Shown here: positions 7,981 to 20,200 of the stretch, piece after piece | Numbering within the stretch: the stretch's first letter is position 1 | How the letters are laid out: each line of letters starts with the position of its first letter | Origin: Reticulitermes lucifugus | Lineage: Eukaryota > Arthropoda > Insecta > Blattodea > Rhinotermitidae | Direction: 5' to 3' | Length of the DNA: 22,475 nucleotides | Assembly: GCA_026260175.1 (NCBI GenBank) | Contig: JAKCWW010010046.1 | Span: 1 to 22,475 of the forward strand | The notes under the pieces: model-generated | What the model saw: only the letters and a program-made list of their open reading frames with translations | Database searches by the model: none | Told to the model about the DNA's origin: nothing | Translations under genes and position numbers: made by a program

Positions 7981-10900
7981 GTATGAAGTGTAATATATTG
8001 ATTGCTTGAAATTAATTTGTCTGTTATTCTTCCTCCATATCTGCTGACAATATCTGGCCTTCTAATGCAGAATTGTCTTTATTTTCCTCTGTCTTGTCAG
8101 TCAAATTCCAGGATTGTGTCTCAAGTTAGGTTATGACTGATTCCTTGCACAGCCTTTGTACTTCATTCCCCATTGATCATCTTACAGTTACATGCTATAG
8201 TCTGAATTATGGACAGTGTCATTAAATGAATTATAACTAGAGTAAATTAGACAGGCTATAAGCCGATCCCAGTGGCTGTGCAGTCTTAAGGTGTAGGTTT
8301 GAAGCGGCTTCAGTGTCGGGTTTGTGGGTTTGAATCCTACTGAGGGCATGGATGTTTGTCTCTTGTGTTTGTTCTGTGGTGTGTACGTAGCGGCCTCTGC
8401 GATGAGCTGATCACTTGTTCAGAGGAATCCTACTGATCATGTATGTCTAATTGTGTGATTTCTAGAGTCCTCAACAGTGAGGTGACCTAGGCCCGATTTG
8501 GGCTGTTGCGCCACAGAAAAAAAAAAGGGCTATGAAATTTGAAGACTATTGGAACAGAGATATGTTACATGTATGCAATATTGTTTCTCATGTAGTTACC
8601 CTACGTGGCCAGCACATTGGAGGGTATCAGCCAACATTTAAAAGTTTCATGTTGGTGGTTGAACCCAGTTGCAGTCGCCTCTCTCCTTCGGAAAATGGTA
8701 TTTTCGGACATCGAAACTTGGGAAACTTCACCTTAACGGGGATGGACATAGCACAGTACAGCAACCACTGTCCAAATGCCATCACCCAGATGTCATCGGT
8801 AAGAAAGACTGAGGTCAATGTGACATGGACAGCGCCCCCTCCTGGCAGTGGCTGCGTAGTCTTCAGGTATATGAGTAACTTCCTATGCCTTTCACATATA
8901 AAGGTAAATGTTTCCCTGTGCTTGCCATGAAGGCATATGGAGGAGTGGAGGTATTGCTACACTTATTCTTAATTTTGTGACCAGATGGAGGTGAATGGTC
9001 AGCTTCACACTCTGGCCAATTGACGCTTGGGGAAAGAACTTCTGGTACCCATAGTAGGTTAGATGGGCCCCAGAGCAATTTGGATGCTTTGGAGAAGAGA
9101 TAAATCTCTTGTCCATTCTGAGAATCAAACCACAGTTCCTTGGTTGTCCAGTCTATAGCCTAGTCACTATGCGACTGTGCTATTCCAGCTTCCCAACTTT
9201 CCTGTATAATGCATTGTTCCTGAGTCCATGTAGAGGCATTTTATCCTTCGTTTAAAATTTGACGGTTGTGAAACATCCTGTGTGTACTTGGATACATTGT
9301 ATGCATCCTTTCCTGGCCAAGCATACTGTGTAGTTACTGTAGTTTTTGCTGTGTGTCATTAATGAACCTTGTAGTTTAGTTGTAACACGCTTGGCCTAAC
9401 AAGGTGTGAGCTGTGGATTAAGTTCCCAAAAATTTGAGAAATACTTGCTGAATTAATATTTTTAATTTAACAACTTTTAAGGCCATAATTGTACAGTAAA
9501 ACAAAAGTTAACATTTTGTCACAAACACATATAAGTTAGTTTTTACTAAATCAGGTACATTGATCACAAATATGACAAAGTTGCAAAGAGCCCAGTTTTT
9601 TTGTTGTCCTGAATTTCTTTTTATGTGCAAGATACAAGTACATACCACTTATTGTATAATCTGATGTAATTACATTTAAGTGAGAGTAAATTTATCTTCA
9701 CTGAAATTTCACATTCTCACTTCACATATCACCTTTACCCTGCTAGTTATGCCAGCATTCTCTAAGTGGTGTATTCATCACAAAAACACATGGTAGACAT
9801 GGCAGCCATGTGTAATACTCAGCTGTTGCTTTTGTGTCAACATATACCTTACACAGAACACAGTAACACTGGTTATCGTGGACAACAGAGCACCCTGCCA
9901 AGAAGGGAAGGATTGAAGAGAAGGCAGGGAGAGAGGGAAGGAAAGGAAGGAACCAAAGTCACTTTTATACATACCTTTCTCCAATTTAATTCTTAAACTT
10001 TTATTTCTTTTTTGATTTACACTGACTTCGTGTTTTGTTACCAAAAGTATTTAGTGCAAAAAACTTATGCAGTTCGCACATGTCTGTTTCCTGCAGGGCT
10101 ACTGTTTTGGAGGATAATGAAGTATGGCACAAGGATGCTGGATCCTTAAGTCTTGTGTTATGTGAGGATGTTCAGAAAAATGAATTTGACCAGCCCAAGT
10201 TTGATTTTCATTGCTGTGCTTGTGATGATGCTCTGTATGAGGTAACAGTATGTTTTACTGACTGTTACTAGTTAACTAATCATATGAAATAATAGCCAGG
10301 GTTGGAAATTAGGTAGACATGGGTATACATTCATAAATAACAGACTGACTGGCTGGCTGACTGACCGACCAACCGACTAACAAACTAACTAACTAACTCC
10401 ATGGAACAGAGTCCTTTTTGAGAAGCTAACAGTTTCTCAGCTAGTCAAGAAATTTGCAGAATTTTATGGAACCTGTATGTTCAGTACCGTGTTCACAAGA
10501 ACTTACCACTTATCCCTGTCCTGAGTCAGATAACCGTAGTCCATGTTCCCCATCCTATTTCTTGAAGATCCATTTTAGTATTATTTTTCCATCTATGCTT
10601 ATGTCTTCCAAGTGGCCTCTTTCCCTCAAGATCTCCCCACCAAAACCCTGTGTCAATCTCTTCTGTCCCCCATATGTGCTACATGCCCCACCCATCTTTC
10701 TTCTTCATTTGATCACCCAGATAATATATGGTGAGGAGTACAGATTATGAAGCCCCTCTTTAAGCAGTCTCCTCCAGTCCCTTGTTACCTGGTCCCCCTT
10801 AGGCCCAAATGTCTTCCTCAGCACCTTATTCTTAAATGCCCTTAACCTATGTCCCTCTCTCAATGTGAAACATTAAGTATCATATCCATAGCAAACAACA

Positions 10901-11180
10901 GGCAAAATTGTTGGTCTGTATATTTAATGTTGATGTTTTTGGATAGTAAACTGGAAGGCAGAAGACTCTGGACCGAGTGGTAGCAGGCATTTTTGGGTTA
11001 AACCTGCTCTTAATTCCTTCATGAATGTGATTTTGATTAGTTAGAGTTGTTCCAAAATATTTGAACATGGCCATACTGTTGAAGGATTTATTGTCAATCG
11101 TTGTGTTGTGATTTTGTCCTACATTCTGTTCATGACACGCACATATGTATGTTCATATGTTCATACATACATATGTACAT

Positions 11181-11211
<31 letters not shown>

Positions 11212-14200
11212 TAATGCATGTTATAGATCCAAAATTTAGTCAAAGTGACAGTAGGATGCAGAATAAGTCATCATATGTTTATATACTTGTGTGTGTGTGT
11301 ATATATATATATAATAGTTATCATAGTTGTAAGTGCTATTGATCATTTTATACAGATAACATTTGAGGGACTGTGGTCAAAGCATACCCATCCGAAAGAC
11401 TTTCCACAAGACAAGTCACTGGTTGGATTCACCGACTTGATAGGAGCATCCCATTCGTCAGATTTCTGTTTTTGGGATTATGGTAACCTTGCATCAGAAG
11501 GCCTGAAACTTGTAGCAGAGTTGGGCGACACCCACGTGCTTGAGGGTGAAATAATGGATAAGGTAATAAACATCAATCTCAGATATCTCATGACCTCATA
11601 ACTTTTTAACGTGCTTTCCTTTCTAATAGGGAAAGTATATATACATGTGACATGTAATTTTAGTTTTGGAGCATGAAAAATGCTTGTTTAAAATGTGAAG
11701 TTTTGTTTATTAACTGTGGTGATAACTAATAAAATAGGGGTTATTGTACCATAAAATTCTGATGTTTGAATTCTGTGTGTTGAAAGAAGGATTTGTGTAT
11801 TAAATCTGCATATCAAAATAATGTGCTGTATAAGTTTTCCCATTTGCAGAGTGAACATATCCGCACAATAATCAAAGCACGAGGACTCAGTTACCCGAAT
11901 GTGACTGGGAAAACCTATGCAGTATTCCGTGTGGATAAGCAAGATCATCTTGTATCACTTGTTTCCAGGATAGGTAAGATGACACACTGACCTACATGGT
12001 ACAGTTTTATTTACAACAGGAATATAAGTTAACCAAAACATTAGACATTTGATAGAAGGTTTTGGACTGACAGATTATAAACTTAGTTGCTAAGATTTAT
12101 TTCATTGTTCCATTGTGTGGGAATGTCAGATGAGGCCTGTGACATGTAATGCAATTTGTACTTTGCAGTAATATGTCTTGCTCACAAGTATTTGATCATC
12201 CCAAACATTTTATTTTTGCGTGTTGTTTATAGATGTCAGGGACGCAACCTTTCTATACATTTAGTAGCTTGAGGCAATCCTTTACAATTAATGTATACTT
12301 TCTTTGTGTTTCTGCTCTTTGATTTCCAAGAAAATAGGAGGTTAAACAATCCATAGTGCTTATTTAAATAACATGGTGCTGCATGCTACATGATACATAC
12401 CCAAACAAGTGATTCAGATATGAATTGAGTAGGAGACAGTAAAGTACGATTTATGTGAAACCTCATGTATCTTCAGACTTATTGTATTGATAGTATGTCT
12501 CTTTCCGTCTCATAACAAAGCCTTCTCCAGTCTTCTGTAACCTCCCCACTCTTTCACCAGTTCCAATTATCTGTCCATAATACCAAGCACATCATTGTTG
12601 TAGTAACACTCTAGATCAGGCTTCAGAAGGTGCTCAGTTCCAGTCTCAGTTCCAGTACCCTGGCTATCCTGACTGAGGTCTTTGTGGCTTCCCTCAGTCT
12701 CTCCAGGAAAATTCCAGGGTAGTACTTCAATTAGGTCATGTCCACTTCCTTCCAAATCTTTTACCTTTCATCAATCATCATTGATGCTGTATGTTCTTAG
12801 ATATTGACAGCAGCGTAAAGTAAAGTACAGGGTAAGAATTCATAATTTTCTTTATAGTTAATTTATTTGTTTTTTGCAGACCCATCACCAGATTGGGTAG
12901 TTGGAGTGTCAGGGTTGAACCTTTGTCTGCAGAACTGCAGCTGGGTGAACTACATGGAACTGAACCTGTATCCCTGGGATGCAGGCACTGACAGCGGAAT
13001 CACTTACACAGTGTGTAGTTTCAGTGGACATTATTCTCTTTAAGGAACAATGAAAATATTTCCTGTCCTCTTACAGCTTATAAAATTTTCTTGTTGAACC
13101 TTTCCTAATAAAGTTCACATTTTCTTTCAGAGCCCATTCTCACAAAACATACGTATTGTTGTTGTTGTTGTTGTTGTTGAGCTCCTTCTACATTTAAGAT
13201 AAAAGGGGTAAAGTTGTGCTTGACTAAGCATTTGTGGGACTGGCTGGAAGTATCGTTCCATGAGTTCGTAACCCCAACTCTATATGGAGGTGAGTAATTC
13301 CCAGGCTGCTTTACCCCTGAGGAAAAGCCTCTGGTACCCAATGGAGAGGATGGATGTTCTCAGATCCAGTCTGGGTGCCATACAGAAGAGACTAATCCTT
13401 TGTCCGAGACAGGAATCAAACCTCAATCCTGTGGTTTTCCCTCCCATAGCCTAGTCACCATTCAGACTGAGGTCCTCAATTCAAGTTGCCATTGTTTCTC
13501 TACTGTGAAGACAATTCTATATTTTAATTTTCTGGTGTTGTTTTTCTTTGTGTCACCCACCAGTCCCCTGACGAACCCACATCACCACACCAAACAGTAA
13601 GGAGCATCACATCAAGCTATGCTAATGACCCACGTTCACCATTCTATGACCCATCAAGATCTGATGTTCAGCCTTTTGCTCGTCTGTACCTAAGAAGACA
13701 GCAGTTATTTCAGAAACAATGCACCAATAAAAAGGACGAATCTGAGAATGGTAATTGTGTAGTGTAAATGTTCTGAAATTTGGTTACAGTAATAATTGTC
13801 TCCACTGTTTAACTTCACTTTATCATGTTGCAGCACAGCAGTTACTTTAAATGGCCCTTATATATTACATTTTAGTACTTTAAGCATGGCAGAGGACATT
13901 TACATTCGTAATGTTTTATTGTGTTATGCATGGCAGAGAGTAGAGTATCTGACATTGTCAGTGTTGAGTACAAAGATACCCTGAAGATGGAAGTAGTGTG
14001 TCTCTCCAAAACCTCTATAAACCTGTACCAGATTACATGGTGTCACAGCCTGGAAGATGATGCTCTTTAGGGTTAGAGGAGCTAATGTGGTAGTTAATTA
14101 CAAGTCATGTAAATCTTTAGAAGATATTGAGGGTGTAGTGTTGTGAAGATCCATATTCTGATTGTCTGGGTTATGACACCTTAGTCTGGTTTGCTGGGTG

Positions 14201-17200
14201 CCAGTCTTTGAGGAACATTCTGCATGCTTGTAGGATTTAGATCCATGTGTCTTCTGATATGTGATACCCTGTAGTGCAGTGAGTGAGTGAGCACAAACGT
14301 TTCACAGGAACTTACTGCCACATTCTTCAGTGCGGGGTGGTATATTCCTTAGAAATATCGTTATCCACCTACCAGACTACACGGTGTCATAACCTAGACG
14401 ACCAAAAGTGAATTTAAATCTGCTTCATGCACTTACAGTTGCCTGCTTGCATGATACAGCATTGCAGTCGATAGATGGGCTAAAGTGAATAATGCTTTTC
14501 ATGTTTCTTCTCAATCCCTTCAGACAAATACTGGGATATTTACTCAAGCTAGGCCATTTACACTTCTTTTTTCTTTACCAGTTCATAAACATTCTACCAT
14601 TTGATGTTATGTAAATATTATAGTTGAGAACATGTCAGTAATCAATGAGGTTATGATGGGCTGAACATGTGGTTTAGTTTGGGGAGACACATAATGTAGA
14701 CAGACTTGGTGTGCAAATCGTTTGGAAGGTGGACACTTGAAGACCGATTATGATGTAGAAGGATAATATGAAGATAGATCTTACGGAAATGAGTTATGAA
14801 GATGTGAGATGCCCAGTGACAGGTTGAATGTTCTACTGCTGCACAGTACTTAAATATCTTTTCAGATGTGGCATCATGTAGTGGACTGTAACTTCAATGT
14901 TGTGCTGTGAGAAGGTCGAATCTTTCAGCAAATGAGTGGGTCATCAGGCAGGCAGTCGTGCTGTGTGTTAGTGCTGTTGTTCCTGTTGTTGTCAGGTTCT
15001 GAAACAGAACCATCTCCTGTGGACTGCGCAGTGTCTGAATGGTCTAAATGGAGCCCCTGCTCTGTGACGTGTGGAGTGGGAAAGAGGAACAGGCACAGAT
15101 CGTACTTAGATAAGATGAGGTCTGACTTCAGGTCATGTAAGAGGACACTGCATGAACAAGATGTATGTTATGCTGCACAGAAAGTATGCAGGTAAGTCAC
15201 TGTGTGGCATGCAGCATTTGAAACTGACATGACTGCTTACCTGTCAGACTTCTGAGCATCCCAAGCAGACAGATGATTGCAGCAAAGTCTTGTGTGATTG
15301 GCCATGTGAAGATTGAGTTCATATCCAATGTTGCAGAGACTGTCTGTCTGTCTCTTTTGTCTGTTGTTAATGTTATGAGTGCCATAGCTGTGTGTTGTGC
15401 TTGTACGTGAAATATATGCCAACCACTGAGGCAGGACACCATGCTTTAAGAGCATGATTCACAATCTGGTAACAAATGATCTTATATTTCTCTCTTTATT
15501 CACTGAGATAAAATAGAACTTACGTGTGTAAGAGTACAGTTTGTAGTAATATTACTTTCCTGTCTGCAGCTCACCAGAAGATCACAAAGTACAAGACTCT
15601 GTTTGTACATTGACTGAATGGAGTGCCTGGTCCAGCTGTTCAGTCACTTGTGGAACTGGTGTGAAGGTACGGACTCGCCGCTATAAATCTCGTAGGGATT
15701 ACAAGCGCTGTTCTCACTGTCCTAATCCGCCAGAATTGGAACAGAAAATTGTGTGCCAAGGATCAGAAGGTGCAGTGTGTGATGAAGAATATGAGGTTAG
15801 TAAAAACACTGTCTGTTTGAGTACTGAGTCAAGAGTTAATGATATGTAAGATATATGGTTCAAATGACATAATGGTGTGAACGAATTTTAGGAGATATGT
15901 GTAACTAACACACAATTAAAAAAGGTATTTTTGAGTGACTTACAGAACAAGGAATCATGTCAAAACAGGGGGTACACCCAAGGGGGGAAGGCTGCCGGGT
16001 TGCAGCCCCCCCCCCAAATCGAAATTTAAAAAGCACAGAGTTTGTAAACACAATGATGTCAAACGTTTTACGTGATTTATCCTTCAGCTGAAATCAGCCA
16101 CTGAAATCAGCTGGTGACTGGTACATTAGAATTTTGGAAAATAAAATAAAAACTTAGGATGTCTTAGACGAAATTAAAAATAATCCAAAAAAATTAGACC
16201 TTGTGATTTAAATTAGGTGAGTAATGGAACATGTAGTTATATTTGTATGTATATAAATGCAGTTGCCAACAGTGCTATGTTCCAGTTATATTTATGACAT
16301 GATTTGTATAACATACTTTTTAAAATCAAACGTTAATTATATACAACCTCAGGGTCAGCCCCCCACCCCACCCCCACCCCTACTGAAAAATTGTGGGTGC
16401 ACGCTTGTCAGGAACTACCTCACTGACAATAATTTTTTTTACAAAAGAATGACTGGGAACGAAAATAATGATAATTTTTAGATTACTTTTTTTCTGGACT
16501 TGATCATTGTCTGTTAGTCTGAAAAGAAAAGAAAATTTCAGAAACGATCCATTTCCATCCCTAGGTGAAAGGGTGGGGAGACACCTACTCATTGGATTGA
16601 AAGTAGCCGTTTGTAATGGATTCTTTGGCATTGGAGGGACCATGGCAAAGTACAAGAAGGATAAGGCAGTGCAGCTTGTTTGTGAACCAGGATTCAAACT
16701 TGGGACATCCTCAATATGAAGAATGCCTACAGCTGCACCATAAAATTCAGTTTGAAGCACTAATTATTATAGTTTGTAGCAACAGATATGTCCCATCACC
16801 ACCAATAAGAAATTGATGTGGTGATATGGACCAGATTCATGAAGCTCAGGGTAGGATCCACTGGTGGGGTCTTGTGAATGTGGTAATGGACCATTGGTTC
16901 CGTAAAAGTGGAAGTAGACTTCTTGACTGACTTGGCAGATACTGGCTTTTCAAAAATGACTGTGCTGTGTGAGGCTTGTTAGTTTTTGAGTTCTGATGAT
17001 CTGATTTAGCACTCAGAATTCAGTTTTGGTTATCTTTTGTTCAAGGAAAAGCAGATTGATGCCTGTCCAGACACTGAGTGGTCCTTATGGAGCCCCTGCA
17101 GTGCTTCATGTGGAAAGGGCAAGAGCATTAGGAAAAGAATTCCAGTGCTTGAAATGGAGCCTGCAAAGGAGATAGCCATGGATTGTCCTGAGGTATATAT

Positions 17201-20200
17201 CATAGAAGAGAAAGACTGTGTTGGTGAATTTCCTTCATGTGAGATGACCCCTAAAATGTACAGAGGTGAGTGGGAAACTAAAGTGAACCCATAGTGGCGA
17301 GAGCATTTCATTCTGCATGAGATTTGACACATTCTCCTCAGCATGTGTTATGTCTTTTTTCTCCCCAACCTCATTCTTATAAGGGCCAACTGATAATTTC
17401 CCTTTTCTTGGCCTCCTTTTCCCTAAGCCCTTTTTTCCCATTTTCCTTCTTTTCCTCCTCCTCTTGTTACCCACTCCCATTTATACTTTTTTCTTTTTCT
17501 CTGACCCTTGTTTTTTATCTCCTATCTCTTACAATTTATGCTTCTTTTGTCATTCGCAGAACAGCATCATAACCCCAAAATTTTATGCTGTTACCATGTA
17601 TGTATTTACTGACTCACATTGAATTTGTAGGTATGCCTATGTCTGTATGGAATTTTGTGTGCCTAACTAATGCTTCATTAGTTATCACCACCAAACTGAA
17701 CACTAAATATAGAATCTGAGTTTTTGTAATGTCATTACACATTCTGTACAAGAAGTAGTTCAGTACTGTTGCATATTTTTCAAATATCTATTACTACACA
17801 ACGTGTGAGTTTCCTGCATTAAGAGTTTGTAGTGTTGCTGCTGTTTGACAAGTCAGCACAGCTGCCATGCTGGTGTTACTTGTGGTATGAAATTGAAAGC
17901 TACAATGATGGGGTGACTTGTAATGGTTTAATGTTCATCTGTCATTTGGTTCAAGAATAAAGGGTGACAGATGAACAGTTGAACATGTAGACAGATTATA
18001 CTATTAGCCCAGCTTTTCTCATACAGTAGGATATTTGTGTAAAAGTATCCAGTAATGGTACTGACAATCACAGATAACTGAAGTATTTGTATGTGGTTGT
18101 GTAGAATTCTGCAGGGCACCACTGGAAGAGGGTGAATGCCACAGTCAAAACATTCGCTGGTTTTTTAATGCAGATACTGATACTTGTGTGGAATTTATTT
18201 ATAAAGGATGCAGTGGGAACAGGAATAATTATCTGATGAAGGAGGATTGTGAGAACACGTGCAAAGGATATGAAGGTAGGTGCACTTGTGACTCTTACTT
18301 GCTTATTAGGTAAGGTGTGGAGCTATACTTCCTCTCAACCATACATCTGATTGGCATGGTGCTGCATGGAGCACAAGAACAACTTTAGCTTCACCTTACT
18401 TGCCTGCTAGAATGTTGTTAGATGCAACAAGATTTTGAGAGTCCAACTAATGCAACCCATGAAGAATAAAAAGATACCAGTATGGTAAGTTTAGTGTGGT
18501 GTAAAGAGTGTGTCAGTATTTGTATGATAGGCATTTTCTTCTTACTTTACAGGTTGAACAGGTGAGTGTGCCAGGTTTCGTGTATGCTGGATGATTCTGC
18601 CATCTGTAGGAGATGTATTAAATAGGAAATGATGTTATTTGAATGTCCTTGAAAGCTCCATTTTTCTTTGTTGGGGCAGTGCATGCACAAACAAAGCAAT
18701 CTAAATATCTGTTTACAGATGTTATGTACCAACACAGAAAGCAGCTGACAAATTTGATGGGCACAAATGTTTGTTATTGTACGTTGTAAATTTTAGCTCT
18801 CACAGTGGTGAGTACTGCATCAAGATAACAGTTTTGAGGGATGTGACACTGTAGGTTTGTAGAATAACAAGTAGTGATATGAACTAGGTTAGTATTTGAG
18901 GACTCATTTGTTGAAAAGTTAAGTCTTTAAAACAGGAAGACATTTTTATGGAAGCTGAATTCGATGTAGCAACTACTTGTAAATGTGATATTTCAGAAAG
19001 TAACATTGAATTACGTCTACAGTGAGATGGGTGACCGACAAACACACAACTCAGCACATGGACAACCACCACATCATAAACTTACAACTCGTTGACCAGT
19101 GGATTCAGTATTTGTTTATTTTAATGTCTGGATGTTGTGCTTCAGTAGTTGGTACTGTTGTTTCATATTTGGGAGCTCCTAGGTTGAAATATCAGTCCAG
19201 AAATAGCTATAGTGATTAAGGTTTTCGTGGTATTCCTCAGCCCTTCCAGGCAAATGTAGCAATAATACCTTAAAATTGACTCATCAGCTCCTCCATCCAC
19301 ATACTCTCCTATTTATTATTTCCTAATCATTCTATCATTTGATCCTATGTAGTCTGAGTTCCTGACTGTGCTGTTGAATAAACCAAGAATAAATAAATGG
19401 AAGAAGATTCTTTAATTTTCATGATTTAGCTATTTTTACTGTTAGATCATGCAATTAATCACTGGCTTCTTAATGTGGAGGCCACAATTCATCAACAATT
19501 ACAGCCAGTATTGGATTTGTGGTGCACTGTTCTGAGGCAGGTTTGCTGTTTATTACTTCCATTTTTCCTTCAATTATTTCGCAATGCTCCATACTACTTT
19601 ATCATCAGGAACTGGTAGAGTAGGCCCTTTAGAGGACTCAGGGCCAGGGAGTCAGTTTCACCTTATTCCTCAAATAATACAAAATAACATGGTGAATAAA
19701 GGAGCATGTGCCCCCTATAAGAATGTTTCATTAATTATCTTGTATTGCCTTTGCACATTTAACAGTCCATGAAATTTCAGTGTTTGCCAATGAAGGTGAT
19801 GTGAAAAATAAAATGATAAATGTTCCTTTGCTTCAGGGATAGAGTCTGTGGAGCAGGATGCTGAAGATGACAATATGATGCCCAGTCCTTTCAATGGGCT
19901 GTTACCATCCAGCCACATAATAGATCTCAATACAACTACATATGGTCTCATGGTCTCCACGATTCCTGCATATAATTTTGAATCTGAAACTGAGCCTATA
20001 ACTCTAGTTGAGGGAGAAATTGTAAATTGTAAGGTCAGTCGCTGGAGTCGGTGGTCTAAATGCAGTGTTTCTTGTGGACATGGCTACAAAGCAAGGAGCC
20101 GATCAATTGATGTGAGTTTATTGTCTACATAAAAATAGCAAGTATCCTTATGTGTAAAGATGCATGCACACATGCACACACACAGAGCATGGTGATCTCA

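Larger units (their letters stand above)
8867..10096 (+). other. Spondin intron 2, with SINE copy B and a polypurine tract
   Basis: Canonical GT-AG intron (acceptor TTTCCTGCAG). It holds a minus-strand SINE at about 8945-9200. From about 9200 to 9890 I see only AT-rich sequence. A purine-rich run follows, and then the acceptor region. Confidence 0.85.
10242..11355 (+). other. Spondin intron 3, filled by a dead LINE and microsatellites
   Basis: A GT-AG intron in which nearly 800 of about 1110 bases are an antisense non-LTR retrotransposon fragment, bounded by simple repeats. The acceptor is ATTTTATACAG. Confidence 0.88.
13011..13563 (+). other. Spondin intron 6, mostly SINE copy C
   Basis: GT-AG intron whose acceptor (TGTCACCCACCAG) lies about 80 bases after the head of an antisense SINE. 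Confidence 0.85.
15966..16410. mobile_element. Possible decayed hAT-like MITE
   Basis: The left edge CAGGGGGTACACCCA and the reverse complement of the right edge (CAAGCGTGCACCCAC) resemble each other. hAT-superfamily elements often start CAGGGG. G-runs near the left edge and C-runs near the right edge support inverted ends. No 8-bp target duplication could be found, so the call is weak. Confidence 0.35.
15796..17045 (+). other. Spondin intron 9, with putative MITE, G4-capable run and SINE-like segment
   Basis: A GT-AG intron (acceptor TATCTTTTGTTCAAG) holding two possible mobile fragments. The remainder (about 16760-17030) is unremarkable. Confidence 0.85.

Noticed and set aside
9766..10044. 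ORFs on both strands over the purine-rich tract
   Set aside because: Low-complexity sequence with few stops; the region is intronic.
13105..13341. Minus-strand ORF with a polyglutamine run
   Set aside because: The glutamine run is the (AAC)n tail of SINE copy C read as codons.
16380..16760. 126-codon minus-strand ORF
   Set aside because: It overlaps a SINE-like segment and the C-rich run in intron 9 and shows no protein family.
17324..17572. 82-codon ORF rich in Phe, Ser and Leu
   Set aside because: It is the polypyrimidine tract read as codons, inside intron 10.
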